NCBI GenBank assembly: GCA_913063125.1
Contig: CAJXZM010000061.1
Span: forward strand, 1 to 32,902
Length of the DNA: 32,902 bases
Source of the DNA: an uncultured Gammaproteobacteria bacterium
GTDB lineage: Bacteria > Pseudomonadota > Gammaproteobacteria > Pseudomonadales > Ketobacteraceae
Direction of reading: 5' to 3'
Position 1 is the first letter of the stretch. The number at the start of each line of letters is the position of its first letter. Below, in pieces: positions 1 through 7,409 of the stretch. The position numbers and the translations under genes were made by a program. The notes below the pieces were generated by a model that saw only the letters and a program-made list of their open reading frames with translations, was not told where the DNA came from and ran no database searches.

Positions 1-99
1 ATTTCTTACAACCAAGAGGAAGGCACTATTCAGGTACACACATCCTACTTCGACGAAGCGGGCTCTCAAACCGAAACATTGGTGTTAACCAAGAGATAA
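1..99 (+). CDS. C-terminal end of an unidentified gene (5' end outside window)
   Basis: Frame 1 is open from the window edge to a TAA at 97-99, giving a 32-residue tail that ends in ETLVLTKR. The sequence alternates polar and hydrophobic residues, as an edge beta-strand would. I cannot assign a family from this fragment. A good intrinsic terminator follows 36 nt later, which supports this being a real gene end. Confidence 0.55.
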   Translation: MSYNQEEGTIQVHTSYFDEAGSQTETLVLTKR

Positions 100-132
100 C
101 AGGAGCAAAGAACATCGTTCTTCCACCCACAT

Positions 133-161
133 AAACGGGCCCTTTTTAGGGTCCGTTTTTA
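133..161 (+). terminator. Intrinsic terminator after the truncated first gene
   Basis: An 8-bp stem (ACGGGCCC at 135-142 with GGGTCCGT at 149-156, one G-T wobble) encloses a 6-nt loop and runs into TTTTT at 156-160. A second small perfect inverted repeat (AAGAAC-ATC-GTTCTT, 108-122) lies just upstream. The rest of the gap to 380 shows no gene. A TTGACA at 234-239 has no matching -10. Confidence 0.8.
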
Positions 162-379
162 TTCCCACTATAAGATGCTCGCCTCTTCAAGGGGTAAGAT
201 AACCACAGAATAGACTGGTGAGGTAGAACCCAATTGACAGTAGTGTTAATAACGGAGCCATTTGTTGTATCAGTCCTAGGACAATATCCTTATTTTTTAC
301 ACATTTGCTCATTTAAAAATTGATATACGCTAGATATACTCAAAATTCTAACTATTTCAGTCTAAATGAGAATGAGAAT

Positions 380-1813
380 GTGAAATTGAAACTAACTGTT
401 ATTACATTTTATCTAACAATTTTTACTTTATTATATGGCTGCGGAGGCGGTGGTAGTGAACCTCCCGCTCAAGCCCCCCCCGCTCAAGAAACCTTTGTTG
501 CAAACCCGGACTTGAATGAAACTAATCAAGGTATGTTTAACGTTGCACTAACGAATAGAGACCCTGATTGCCGTACTTATGCTACAGACGAGAATAATGG
601 CGATTACGGCTCATTTGGCGCTATTGATCGTTCGAATAGAAATGTAGATGATGGAGATGAAAGCGTTTCAGGTATCGATGTAGAAAGTGTTGTTAATATC
701 GATATGGTAATTGTTAGTGGCGCTTATATCCAAGATTCAAGTAACCCCAAAATATTGGGTGGGTGGAATTACGAAACAGTGATTGAAACAAGGGATAAGT
801 CACTTGCCACGCACTGTAGGATAATTCATAACATGCTACCTAATCATGATTTTGGTTGGGAAGTTGGTGGTAGAGGTGAAGATAATGTGTGGGTAACAGC
901 AATTGATCATCATGATATGCAAATTACCTACATTCCTGTAGAGCCTAAATTGTCTAATCCATTAATTGCCGATGATACGGATAGGAATCCAACCAATTTT
1001 ATGGATTACGACGGTATTTTATTAAACGGTATCGGTATCGCTATGGACTCTGGGTTTTGCTACAACCCCGCACACGCACAAGTGAATGCCGCAGGCAATG
1101 CAACGGGTTGTGGTGGACAATCCGTTTGGTATGAAATTCCGGCTTATACATTACAAAAACCAGGCGCCGAGAATATGGCGGCTATATTTGATGATTATTT
1201 TGGTCACGGTTTTGAAGGCACCTACCATTACCATGCAATGACCCATCCTTTGCAAGCAGACAACGAAGCAACAACGGCCACTTCAGCTAATGGCTCTCCA
1301 TTAATTGGCTTTGCTAAAGACGGATTTCCAATTTATGGCGCTTGGTTTATTGACCAAACAGGAACATTAGTTAAAGCTAAATCAAGTTTCAAACTTAAAA
1401 ACTGGGGGAAAAATCCTGACGAAAATGGCTTTGGACAATCGCGTGAACCTTATGTTGGTTTACCTAATAATTTTAATCATGGTACACCTCCAACGCCTTG
1501 GGATGTAGAGAACCGCCCTGAAGATTTTGACTTTAGCTTTACCGGTATACCTTTTGGTGTACCACTTGGTAGATACCTTGAAGACTGGGCTTATGACACA
1601 ACAGGAAGTACCGGCAATTTAGACGAATGTAATGGCGCTACAGATGTAAACGGTATTTATGGTTATTATGTTACTGACGAGTACCCATTCGGTCCTATTT
1701 GTACTTTTGGTATCCATGAACCTTCATTTGGCAAAGTACCACCATTAAGATGGGACGATGAAACGATTGAAAATACAACCGACGATAATGATGAAAAAAT
1801 TAACGGCCATTGA
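380..1813 (+). CDS. YHYH-domain lipoprotein
   Basis: Predicted surface or periplasmic lipoprotein of about 477 residues. The GTG at 380 is preferred because it follows GAGAATGAGAAT and puts a short hydrophobic segment at the N-terminus, ending in L-L-Y-G-C with Cys about residue 21. The more upstream TTG at 320 would bury this signal. A GGGGSEPPAQAPPAQE linker with a repeated PPAQ unit follows. The C-terminal two-thirds carries the signature Y-H-Y-H (about residues 282-285), then SPLIGFAKDGFPIYGAW, which identifies the YHYH family (Pfam PF14240). Several cysteines could form disulfides. The biochemical role of YHYH proteins is not established. It stands alone between a terminator and a convergent gene, and its regulation is not evident. 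Confidence 0.8.
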   Translation: MKLKLTVITFYLTIFTLLYGCGGGGSEPPAQAPPAQETFVANPDLNETNQGMFNVALTNRDPDCRTYATDENNGDYGSFGAIDRSNRNVDDGDESVSGIDVESVVNIDMVIVSGAYIQDSSNPKILGGWNYETVIETRDKSLATHCRIIHNMLPNHDFGWEVGGRGEDNVWVTAIDHHDMQITYIPVEPKLSNPLIADDTDRNPTNFMDYDGILLNGIGIAMDSGFCYNPAHAQVNAAGNATGCGGQSVWYEIPAYTLQKPGAENMAAIFDDYFGHGFEGTYHYHAMTHPLQADNEATTATSANGSPLIGFAKDGFPIYGAWFIDQTGTLVKAKSSFKLKNWGKNPDENGFGQSREPYVGLPNNFNHGTPPTPWDVENRPEDFDFSFTGIPFGVPLGRYLEDWAYDTTGSTGNLDECNGATDVNGIYGYYVTDEYPFGPICTFGIHEPSFGKVPPLRWDDETIENTTDDNDEKINGH

Positions 1814-2023
1814 GCATAATGCCAATAAGTAATTATAGTCTGCTCCTAATATTAAATACGGACATCCCGTCCCATGCTATCAAAGGCAATGTTGGTCTTG
1901 TAGGGTTAGATAGTTATCTACTATTTGGAATAGTGTTGGTGAGTTGTTATGCCAGTATCGATAAATGCGTATGGTTTCAGATGTATAATGCTAAATTCGT
2001 AACCGGTGCGGGACGGATATTAA

Positions 2024-2068
2024 CATTGATTGTAGCAAGGGACACTGAGCCCCTTGCTACAATCAATG
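2024..2068. repeat. 18-bp perfect inverted repeat with 9-nt loop (hairpin)
   Basis: The left arm (2024-2041) starts CATTGATTGTAGC and is perfectly complementary to the right arm (2051-2068). The loop is ACACTGAGC. It lies in the convergent gap between the YHYH gene and the PF10118 gene, and neither side has a T-run. It could be a bidirectional transcription end or an mRNA-stabilising hairpin. An open frame at 1810-2121 spans it but has no homology I recognise and no ribosome binding site of its own. Confidence 0.8.
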
Positions 2069-2126
2069 AATCGAATGACCGTTTTATAAACAACGTTATC
2101 ATTGAAGGATCTTTAGTTTAGAACTT

Positions 2127-2984
2127 TTATCTAGCCATTCTAAAGTCATCACTTCGAATGATTTCCACAGGCCCAGCGAAGCCTATATTCTCTCTCCACT
2201 CTTCGATATAAGGCCAAGTCCATTCGCCAGCATCAATGATGTCGTAATTCATATCAAAATATTTTGCAGAGACATCAATACCTTTACGGAAATAACCAAT
2301 GATTTTTGCAATATCAATCGCTGCATTGTATCGGTAATATTTGGGTGAATAGAAACGTTCAATCTCAACGATAATGTCTGTGCAAGCGGGAATGAAATCC
2401 CATAAGACTTTATAGGCTGCATGGATACGTGTTTTATAAGACTTATCAACAGCGGATAATAAATTGATCGAGACTGAATGGTGCTCTAATTCCTCACACC
2501 AATGCCACATAAATACTTTGAGTACCTTAGGGTCTAACGTGGGATCGCGGTAAAAATTGGTATCGATAAAAGTCAGTTTGATAACCGAGAAAAACAGGTG
2601 TTCCAAGGCTGCAGTCATTGCCAGGTTGTCTAATTTAGATTGTGTTTTTGTTAGCCTCCGCATGGTCTCTTCAAGCTTAGAGCGCAAAAGGATTGCGTGG
2701 ATATCTAATGATTTGTTGAGTTCAGTATGGACGGTTGTATGTTCTCTTTCTTGGGTATTAAACTCTTCAATCAATTCTTCAAGCCATGGGTTGTCTTTTA
2801 CAATGGGTTCATTTAGATAGGCGCGAACGGAACGCATTATAAATTTTTCGGCTTCAGGGGTAATAAGTGATACTGCTTCCCAAAAAACACGTAAATGTCG
2901 AGACTGACACCACTTGCTGTCAATGTTATTAAAATCAAACTCAGGTTGTTTTGATGTGAAGGCAATGGACTTGATGTGGTTCAT
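2127..2984 (-). CDS. Metal-dependent hydrolase family protein (PF10118)
   Basis: A 285-residue soluble helical protein of the predicted metal-dependent hydrolase family. The supporting motifs are two Glu/His clusters typical of a four-helix metal site: E-x2-H in TQEREHTTVH (about residues 77-86) and WHWCEELEHHSV (about 160-171). Length fits the family. No signal peptide or membrane helix is visible. Members are common in gammaproteobacteria, often beside TetR genes, as here: the TetR gene is divergent and two operator-like repeats lie 30-92 bp upstream of this start codon. I infer direct repression by that TetR. The substrate is unknown; hydrolase is a family label, and a ferritin-like di-metal oxygenase role is equally possible. 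Confidence 0.8.
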   Translation of the reverse strand: MNHIKSIAFTSKQPEFDFNNIDSKWCQSRHLRVFWEAVSLITPEAEKFIMRSVRAYLNEPIVKDNPWLEELIEEFNTQEREHTTVHTELNKSLDIHAILLRSKLEETMRRLTKTQSKLDNLAMTAALEHLFFSVIKLTFIDTNFYRDPTLDPKVLKVFMWHWCEELEHHSVSINLLSAVDKSYKTRIHAAYKVLWDFIPACTDIIVEIERFYSPKYYRYNAAIDIAKIIGYFRKGIDVSAKYFDMNYDIIDAGEWTWPYIEEWRENIGFAGPVEIIRSDDFRMAR

Positions 2985-3013
2985 TTGGGAAGCGCTCCAA
3001 TATGATGTGTGGT

Positions 3014-3037
3014 CGGACAGTTTTTATCATCTGTCCC
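3014..3037. promoter_or_regulatory. Candidate TetR operator 1
   Basis: CGGACA (3014-3019), 12 nt, TGTCCC (3032-3037). It has the same half-sites and spacing as the second site 39 bp away, and lies between the divergent PF10118 and TetR genes. Binding by the adjacent TetR is inferred. Confidence 0.6.
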
Positions 3038-3052
3038 AAAATAACCAATTAT

Positions 3053-3076
3053 CGGACAGATATCAATAGATGTCCG
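3053..3076. promoter_or_regulatory. Candidate TetR operator 2
   Basis: CGGACA (3053-3058), 12 nt, TGTCCG (3071-3076), a perfect inverted repeat. It overlaps the most upstream possible ATG of the TetR frame (3070), which argues that translation of that gene begins further downstream. Confidence 0.65.
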
Positions 3077-3180
3077 ACAAAAAATTGGTCATAATTGCCA
3101 GTACAGGTGAGAGCGTGATAGTCAGGCTGTGTGCCTACCTTCAAATTCTCAATTTTTTGGTTTATGGAATGTGGCTTAAT

Positions 3181-3774
3181 ATGGCGGATAGCACCGTAAG
3201 AAAATCAGCAACAGACCGGGCAATGGACGCAGCGATCACGTGTTTCTGCCAGGCAGGTATTAGCAATTCAAGTATGGAAGATATTGCCACCGAAGCAGGA
3301 ATGGCGCGGTCAACGTTGTATCGTTATTTTAAAGATAAAGATGAGTTGATCATTGCAGTGATGGAGCAAGAGGCGTTGTCTTTAGCCAAAGAGCTTGCGA
3401 TAAAAATACCCATCAGAAAAAGTTTCTCAGAGTTTATTATTGAAGGTATGTTACTGGCGCTTATTTATGTGCCTGAGCATCCCGTATTGGGAAAAATGTT
3501 TGCTCTAGATTCATTGGCGACGTCTAGTCGAATTGTGTTGATGACAAATCATTTGAGCCAGGTAGGTATTGATGTGGTAAAGCCTGTGATTGAGGCTGCA
3601 CGATTGGCAAAGCGGGTACCGCAGGGGTTATCTGCAGAATATTTAATGGATTGGCTAATACGGGTGTTATTTTCTTTGTTGACGATGCCAAGCGATATAA
3701 CACAAACCTACGAGCAAAAAAGAAAACTATTGGAAAGTATGCTTTTGCCAGCGCTTTTGCCGACTCATAAGTAA
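3181..3774 (+). CDS. TetR/AcrR family transcriptional regulator
   Basis: A 197-residue regulator. The N-terminal helix-turn-helix is clear: AITCFCQAGISNSSMEDIA followed by EAGMARSTLYRYFKDKDEL, the classic TetR recognition helix and YxYF(K/x)xKxxL pattern. The C-terminal ligand domain is divergent. The frame stays open to an ATG at 3070, but the 37 extra residues precede the normal TetR start and overlap an operator-like repeat, so ATG 3181 (MADSTVRKSATDRAMDAA) is preferred; ATG 3169 is also possible. Divergent to the PF10118 hydrolase, with paired inverted repeats between them, suggesting auto-repression and control of the hydrolase. The ligand is unknown. It converges on the downstream diguanylate cyclase gene. 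Confidence 0.85.
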   Translation: MADSTVRKSATDRAMDAAITCFCQAGISNSSMEDIATEAGMARSTLYRYFKDKDELIIAVMEQEALSLAKELAIKIPIRKSFSEFIIEGMLLALIYVPEHPVLGKMFALDSLATSSRIVLMTNHLSQVGIDVVKPVIEAARLAKRVPQGLSAEYLMDWLIRVLFSLLTMPSDITQTYEQKRKLLESMLLPALLPTHK

Positions 3775-3787
3775 CCGCAGAATATCA

Positions 3788-3813
3788 CTGTAGTATATAA
3801 CTGTAGTATATAA
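3788..3813. repeat. 13-bp tandem duplication between convergent genes
   Basis: CTGTAGTATATAA occurs twice in perfect tandem (3788-3800 and 3801-3813), followed directly by a small inverted repeat TAGGGC-TATAT-GCCCTA (3815-3831) that overlaps the stop of the minus-strand gene. This is probably a recent slippage duplication in the convergent gap, possibly with a weak terminator. No function is evident. Confidence 0.7.
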
Positions 3814-3828
3814 CTAGGGCTATATGCC

Positions 3829-4869
3829 CTATGTGGTGCAGGGCTCTAAGGGTGCGTTATCAAACTGAGTCTGAACCATTTTATTACGTCCCGTTTCTTT
3901 GGCTTGATAGAGGCTTTTGTCAAGGTGTCGGGTGATATCTTCAAAACTCATATCGAGAAGTTGTTGATTGGTTACTGTTCCAATGCCTCCGGAGACTGTG
4001 ACAAGAACAGCTTCACCGTCAATATTCGCAAAAGGGGTGTGACAAATAATGTCGCGTATTCGCTCCATAATCATAGTTAAATGGCTATTATCGCAACCGG
4101 GGAGTAGCAGCATGAACTCTTCGCCACCGACTCGGCCAATGTGATCGGATGGGCGTAATACTTGGGTTAATAATGAGCACAGTTGTTTAAGTACCCGGTC
4201 GCCACTGAGGTGACCATGTATATCATTTATTTGTTTGAAGTGATCGATATCTAACAGTGCAAAACCTAACAGGGATTCTTGGCGTTTTGCGCGGGCTAGT
4301 TCTTGTTGATATGCGTGATGAAAGCCCCGGCGATTAGTTACTTCCGTTAAAGGGTCTGTGTAGGCTAGTCGAGCAATTTCTTCCGTTTGCATGACAAGCT
4401 CAAAACAAGCGGCAATAATAGCAACAAGATGGGCTAGAAAATCGGTGCCCATATCGGGCTGAAAACGGTTTTTGTCGCGTGATAATAACCGAATGTGTCC
4501 GAAATACTGATCTTGTTTAGGTAAAGGGAGTTGTAACCCAGAAGCAAACCCTAAATGGGCAAGGTCACGTTTTTGTAGCATTCGCCTATCAATATCATCT
4601 TTGTAGAGTTTTTTCTTGAGTACTAAGGGCCACTTGTTGTTATTGATAGGGCCTAGCTGGCGCTCAATTGACGCTTGGGCTCTGCGATCAGGGTCAATAA
4701 TGGAGATTTCGAGCTTGGCGATATTGAATGTATGAGGTAACTGATCGAATAATACGTCGAATAACTCCTGCCATTGTCGACAGGCGAGCAATTTCAGCTC
4801 CATGGCTTGAAGTTGTTGTAACAGCTCTTCGTTCCGTCGTGCATTTTTGATCAGTGTTTCCAGATCCAT
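3829..4869 (-). CDS. Diguanylate cyclase with N-terminal sensor region
   Basis: Makes c-di-GMP from two GTP. From the preferred ATG at 4869 (MDLETLIKNARRNEELLQQLQ) the protein has 346 residues; the frame is open upstream to 4974, but those residues look like non-coding translation. It begins with a coiled coil (about 1-30), then a GAF-like sensor region similar to DUF484 (about 35-160), then a full GGDEF domain: LLDIDHFKQINDIHGHLSGD, and active-site GGEEF at about 248-252. RPSD at about 239-242, five residues before GGEEF, is a canonical inhibitory I-site, so product feedback is expected. No membrane segment, so cytosolic. Divergent to the YkgJ-type gene. The sensor ligand is unknown. Confidence 0.9.
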   Translation of the reverse strand: MDLETLIKNARRNEELLQQLQAMELKLLACRQWQELFDVLFDQLPHTFNIAKLEISIIDPDRRAQASIERQLGPINNNKWPLVLKKKLYKDDIDRRMLQKRDLAHLGFASGLQLPLPKQDQYFGHIRLLSRDKNRFQPDMGTDFLAHLVAIIAACFELVMQTEEIARLAYTDPLTEVTNRRGFHHAYQQELARAKRQESLLGFALLDIDHFKQINDIHGHLSGDRVLKQLCSLLTQVLRPSDHIGRVGGEEFMLLLPGCDNSHLTMIMERIRDIICHTPFANIDGEAVLVTVSGGIGTVTNQQLLDMSFEDITRHLDKSLYQAKETGRNKMVQTQFDNAPLEPCTT

Positions 4870-4979
4870 GGGGTGATCTCTATTAACGCTGTGAGAAAAG
4901 GTAATACGATCGGTTACAGTATAGACAGGCTTCAATATAGCGTAGGAAAGGGGATAGGAAAATAGGTGATACATAAATA

Positions 4980-4993
4980 ACCTATTAATAGGT
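4980..4993. promoter_or_regulatory. 14-bp perfect palindrome in divergent promoter region
   Basis: ACCTATTAATAGGT is fully self-complementary and sits between the divergent diguanylate cyclase and YkgJ-type genes. It could be a dimeric regulator site. The protein that binds it is unknown. Confidence 0.4.
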
Positions 4994-5000
4994 ATTATTG

Positions 5001-5060
5001 CGTTTCACCAGTAGTGCCTGCAATCGCAGGCTTGGTGACAGAAAGGGGTAAATAGAAACG
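5001..5060 (+). promoter_or_regulatory. Foldable leader of the YkgJ-type gene
   Basis: Three nested complementary pairs can form: CGTTTC (5001-5006) with GAAACG (5055-5060), TCACCA (5005-5010) with TGGTGA (5033-5038), and GCCTGC (5016-5021) with GCAGGC (5026-5031) around an AATC loop. The outer and middle pairs share two bases, so they compete at that edge. The outer pair reaches the first base of the GTG start and encloses the GGGG ribosome binding site near 5045. Translational control is plausible but inferred. Confidence 0.4.
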
Positions 5061-5443
5061 TGAAAGACTGCAATCAGTGCGGTAAGTGTTGCACGAAATA
5101 CAGTGATGGTGGTTTGTCCGCATCGACAGAGGAAATTCAGTCGTGGGAAAGGTATCGGCCAGATATCGTTCGTTATGTTAAGGATGGAGAGATTTGGGCG
5201 GACCCGGAGACGGGAGAACTGCTAACCTTGTGCCCCTGGCTTCGAAAAGAGCCCAATCAGCCTAAATATACCTGTGATATTTATGAGGAGCGCCCTGATG
5301 ACTGTCGATATTACCCCACTAGAATAGAAGAGATGATTCGTGATGAATGCGAGATGATTGAGGTGAGGGATATGGCGCAACCGAGGCGTGCCCAAAAAGC
5401 ATTAGATGAATTAATGTCAGGCAGCCGACCTCCTTGTGGCTGA
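5060..5443 (+). CDS. YkgJ-family cysteine-cluster protein
   Basis: A 127-residue protein of the YkgJ/CxxCxxCC family (PF03692), thought to bind Zn or an Fe-S cluster. It opens with CNQCGKCC (Cys 4, 7, 10, 11) and has later cysteines in LLTLCPWL, YTCDIYEERPDDCRYYP and the C-terminal PPCG, the expected order and spacing. The start is GTG at 5060, with GGGG about 12 nt upstream inside a leader that can fold. Cytosolic; no signal peptide. The biochemical function of the family is unresolved. It is divergent to a diguanylate cyclase and convergent with hcp, so it appears monocistronic. A weak AT-rich hairpin (CTAATA 5506-5511, TATTAG 5522-5527, then GCTTTTTT) may end its transcript. Confidence 0.85.
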   Translation: MKDCNQCGKCCTKYSDGGLSASTEEIQSWERYRPDIVRYVKDGEIWADPETGELLTLCPWLRKEPNQPKYTCDIYEERPDDCRYYPTRIEEMIRDECEMIEVRDMAQPRRAQKALDELMSGSRPPCG

Positions 5444-5523
5444 TTGGCATTGATAACGTAGCCTGTCTAACGCTTCTAGGGTGCGTTTCCTATGTGCTTT
5501 CTTAACTAATAGAAAAGGTTATA

Positions 5524-6006
5524 TTAGGCTTTTTTCGCTTGTGCTATATCGTAACCAAATCGACCCTTTCCACTACGAGCATTGGTTTCACCCGCTTCTG
5601 TAAATGCGACTTCAAATAATGAAAAGCTTAGAGAGATAGTTTCTCCAGGTTCGCCATCGCCAGAAGCGCCGATAGAATAGCTACTGATCAGTGTATCTTC
5701 CAATGTATAGGTTAGAAACTCTTCTAGTTGATCTCCACCAGTTGTAACAAAGTGAATAAGTATTTTTTTACCTTTTGTGCCAATTGTTGATTCTTGAACA
5801 AGTAGTGGTGTGGCCTTATCAACAACCTTGGTTAGTGTGATCTCGCTAATGCTAGGGCGAGACGCCTCTCGATTAGACATTCGACCCGTATTTTGAGAAA
5901 TCGCGCGGCCTACACCCCAGTTGAAGCTTGAGACTTCGATCATTTTCTCGAAACCTTTAGCGGTAATATTTCCTTCAATGCCTTCAATTTCTAAGTAAAT
6001 AGCCAT
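5524..6006 (-). CDS. hcp: Hcp-family type VI secretion tube protein (orphan)
   Basis: A 160-residue Hcp1-family protein (PF05638), the hexameric ring subunit of the type VI secretion tube, also secreted and able to carry effectors. The diagnostic sequence is MAIYLEIEGIEGNITAKG at the N-terminus, then SSFNWGVGRAIS, the central EITLTKVVDKATPLL, and the C-terminal ISLSFSLFEVAF. Length matches the family, with no toxin extension. A good ribosome binding site (AGGA, 9-12 nt upstream of ATG 6006) supports the start. No other type VI gene is in the window, so this is an orphan hcp. It may serve a main cluster elsewhere. About 210 nt of leader separate it from the divergent AlkB-like gene; I see no clear sigma-54 promoter there. 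Confidence 0.9.
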   Translation of the reverse strand: MAIYLEIEGIEGNITAKGFEKMIEVSSFNWGVGRAISQNTGRMSNREASRPSISEITLTKVVDKATPLLVQESTIGTKGKKILIHFVTTGGDQLEEFLTYTLEDTLISSYSIGASGDGEPGETISLSFSLFEVAFTEAGETNARSGKGRFGYDIAQAKKA

Positions 6007-6234
6007 GATAATAATCCTGTGATGGTCAAATTGTTGATTAATGTTGTTATGATGGTGTTGTTCTTATTGCCTAAATCATGGCGAAATTATTACAGATGGA
6101 GATGCGTTTTGAAAGGCATTGTTCATGTGAATAATGCCACTAATGAGTAGGCAGAAATATAGCCTTTAATGCTTCTAAATGTAGGTAAAGGTATCTAGTA
6201 ATTTGTTTGACCGTGAATATTGAGAGTGAATATA

Positions 6235-6855
6235 GTGGATCTATTTGAGAATGAAACTGGTCAGCTACGGAACAGGTTACCAAGAGATGGTTGTGTAACA
6301 TATTACGGACCTATTATGCCTTCTTCTGATGCCAACCAATATTTTGATACCTTACTGACTAGTATTGACTGGAGAAATGATGAGGCGGTTATTCTAGGGA
6401 AGCGTATTGTCACAAAAAGGAAGGTTGCATGGTATGGCGATGAAGCGTTTGATTATACCTATTCGAAGACAACAAAAAGAGCATTACCTTGGACTTCAGA
6501 ATTATTGTGTTTGAAAGCTATAGTGGAAAAAGAAACGGGTGAAACGTTTAACTCGTGTTTATTGAACTTGTACCATGATGGTTCTGAAGGTATGGCTTGG
6601 CACAGTGATGGCGAAGTTTATTTAAAGAGAAATGGAGCGATCGGATCGTTAAGTTTTGGAGCGGTACGAAAGTTCTCTTTTAAGCATAAAAAAACCAAAG
6701 AAAGTGTATCGATGCTTATTCAGCATGGAGGCTTACTTGTTATGAAAGATGAAACGCAGCGTTTTTGGCTGCATCGTTTGCCCCCAACAAAAATAGTAAC
6801 AACACCGAGAGTGAATCTTACATTTCGAACGATTGATATAAAAGATAATCGCTAA
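6235..6855 (+). CDS. AlkB-like 2-oxoglutarate/Fe(II) dioxygenase
   Basis: A 206-residue dioxygenase of the AlkB superfamily, closest by motif to the ALKBH2/3-like group that removes alkyl lesions from nucleic acids by oxidation. Visible motifs: CLLNLYHDGSEGMAWHSDGE with the HxD metal pair (His about 123, Asp about 125), the distal metal His in FWLHRLPP (about 180), and the 2-oxoglutarate-binding RVNLTFR (about 192-198). GTG 6235 is chosen because GAGAG lies 8 nt upstream and the resulting N-terminus, MDLFENE, matches the common MDLF start of these proteins; GTG 6226 and TTG 6220 are alternatives. It lies alone, divergent to hcp, with no ada-like neighbour and no visible Ada box. Confidence 0.9.
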   Translation: MDLFENETGQLRNRLPRDGCVTYYGPIMPSSDANQYFDTLLTSIDWRNDEAVILGKRIVTKRKVAWYGDEAFDYTYSKTTKRALPWTSELLCLKAIVEKETGETFNSCLLNLYHDGSEGMAWHSDGEVYLKRNGAIGSLSFGAVRKFSFKHKKTKESVSMLIQHGGLLVMKDETQRFWLHRLPPTKIVTTPRVNLTFRTIDIKDNR

Positions 6856-7014
6856 GGAAGATAGCGTGGGTATCAATTCTGAGAAATAAGGCAGGGCAAG
6901 TTACCTGCTTGACTTAATGTCGATTGGTATCTAAATGAAGTGATGATTGAATGTAGGTACCGTTTTTAATTGGCGTTAATTTAACAGGATTATAAGAACC
7001 TTGATGTTGTCATA

Positions 7015-7314
7015 GTGAGTTTTGCAAAAGGTTATACTGGCAGTGTAACGCATTCCATTGGTTTGGTTAGTGCTACTGAAGAGGCCTGGGACCATGAAGA
7101 AACTGCTGAATACGCATTATATTCCCCTATATCACTAAAAGCGGATGATAAGCACTGTTATTTATCGACGGTAGAATCAGTTGCAACGCCGTTAACGTCA
7201 TATACATATCGTTATAATGAAATTGGTAAGCTTGTTGATACAATTGCTTTGAAAGACTTTGGGCTGGCGGCGATTGAGCTGAGTGGTTCCGAACTATATT
7301 CAGGCGGTATTTAG
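7015..7314 (+). CDS. Hypothetical small protein, possible beta-propeller remnant
   Basis: A 99-residue frame beginning at GTG 7015. I do not recognise a family. The second half (YLSTVES, YTYRYNEIGKLVDTI, LAAIELSGSELYSGGI) has the strand-turn rhythm of a beta-propeller blade, and the protein ends just where another blade would follow. In-frame codons continue upstream without a start to a TAA at 6982. No signal peptide and no clear ribosome binding site. It may be a decayed fragment of a larger propeller protein or a genuine small protein. A strong hairpin follows 22 nt after the stop. Confidence 0.35.
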   Translation: MSFAKGYTGSVTHSIGLVSATEEAWDHEETAEYALYSPISLKADDKHCYLSTVESVATPLTSYTYRYNEIGKLVDTIALKDFGLAAIELSGSELYSGGI

Positions 7315-7336
7315 GAGGCTAAACAACGTTGTGATG

Positions 7337-7373
7337 GAGGCCCATAACAGGCGCTGGAACTGTTATGGGCCTC
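7337..7373. terminator. 14-bp perfect hairpin, probable transcription end
   Basis: GAGGCCCATAACAG (7337-7350) and CTGTTATGGGCCTC (7360-7373) are perfect complements around a 9-nt loop GCGCTGGAA. There is no T-run afterwards (CTTGCTATAG). It lies between the small ORF and the peroxiredoxin-like gene. It may be a terminator or a 3'-end stabilising hairpin. Confidence 0.6.
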
Positions 7374-7409
7374 TTGCTATAGTGCAGGTTAATCTACACG
7401 TTAAGGAAT

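Noticed and set aside
234..290. TTGACA at 234-239 and a CAGTCCTAGGACAATAT element as a promoter of the YHYH gene
   Set aside because: No -10 hexamer at acceptable spacing from TTGACA, and the second element has no convincing -35.
1810..2121. 103-residue open frame after the YHYH gene
   Set aside because: It has no ribosome binding site and no recognisable homology, and it runs through an 18-bp perfect hairpin. It is more likely a non-coding convergent gap.
5001..5060. c-di-GMP riboswitch next to the diguanylate cyclase gene
   Set aside because: The leader can fold but lacks the size and conserved core of GEMM-type riboswitches.
6007..6234. Possible sigma-54 promoter for hcp
   Set aside because: No TGGC-N8-GC-type match with correct spacing on the minus strand.
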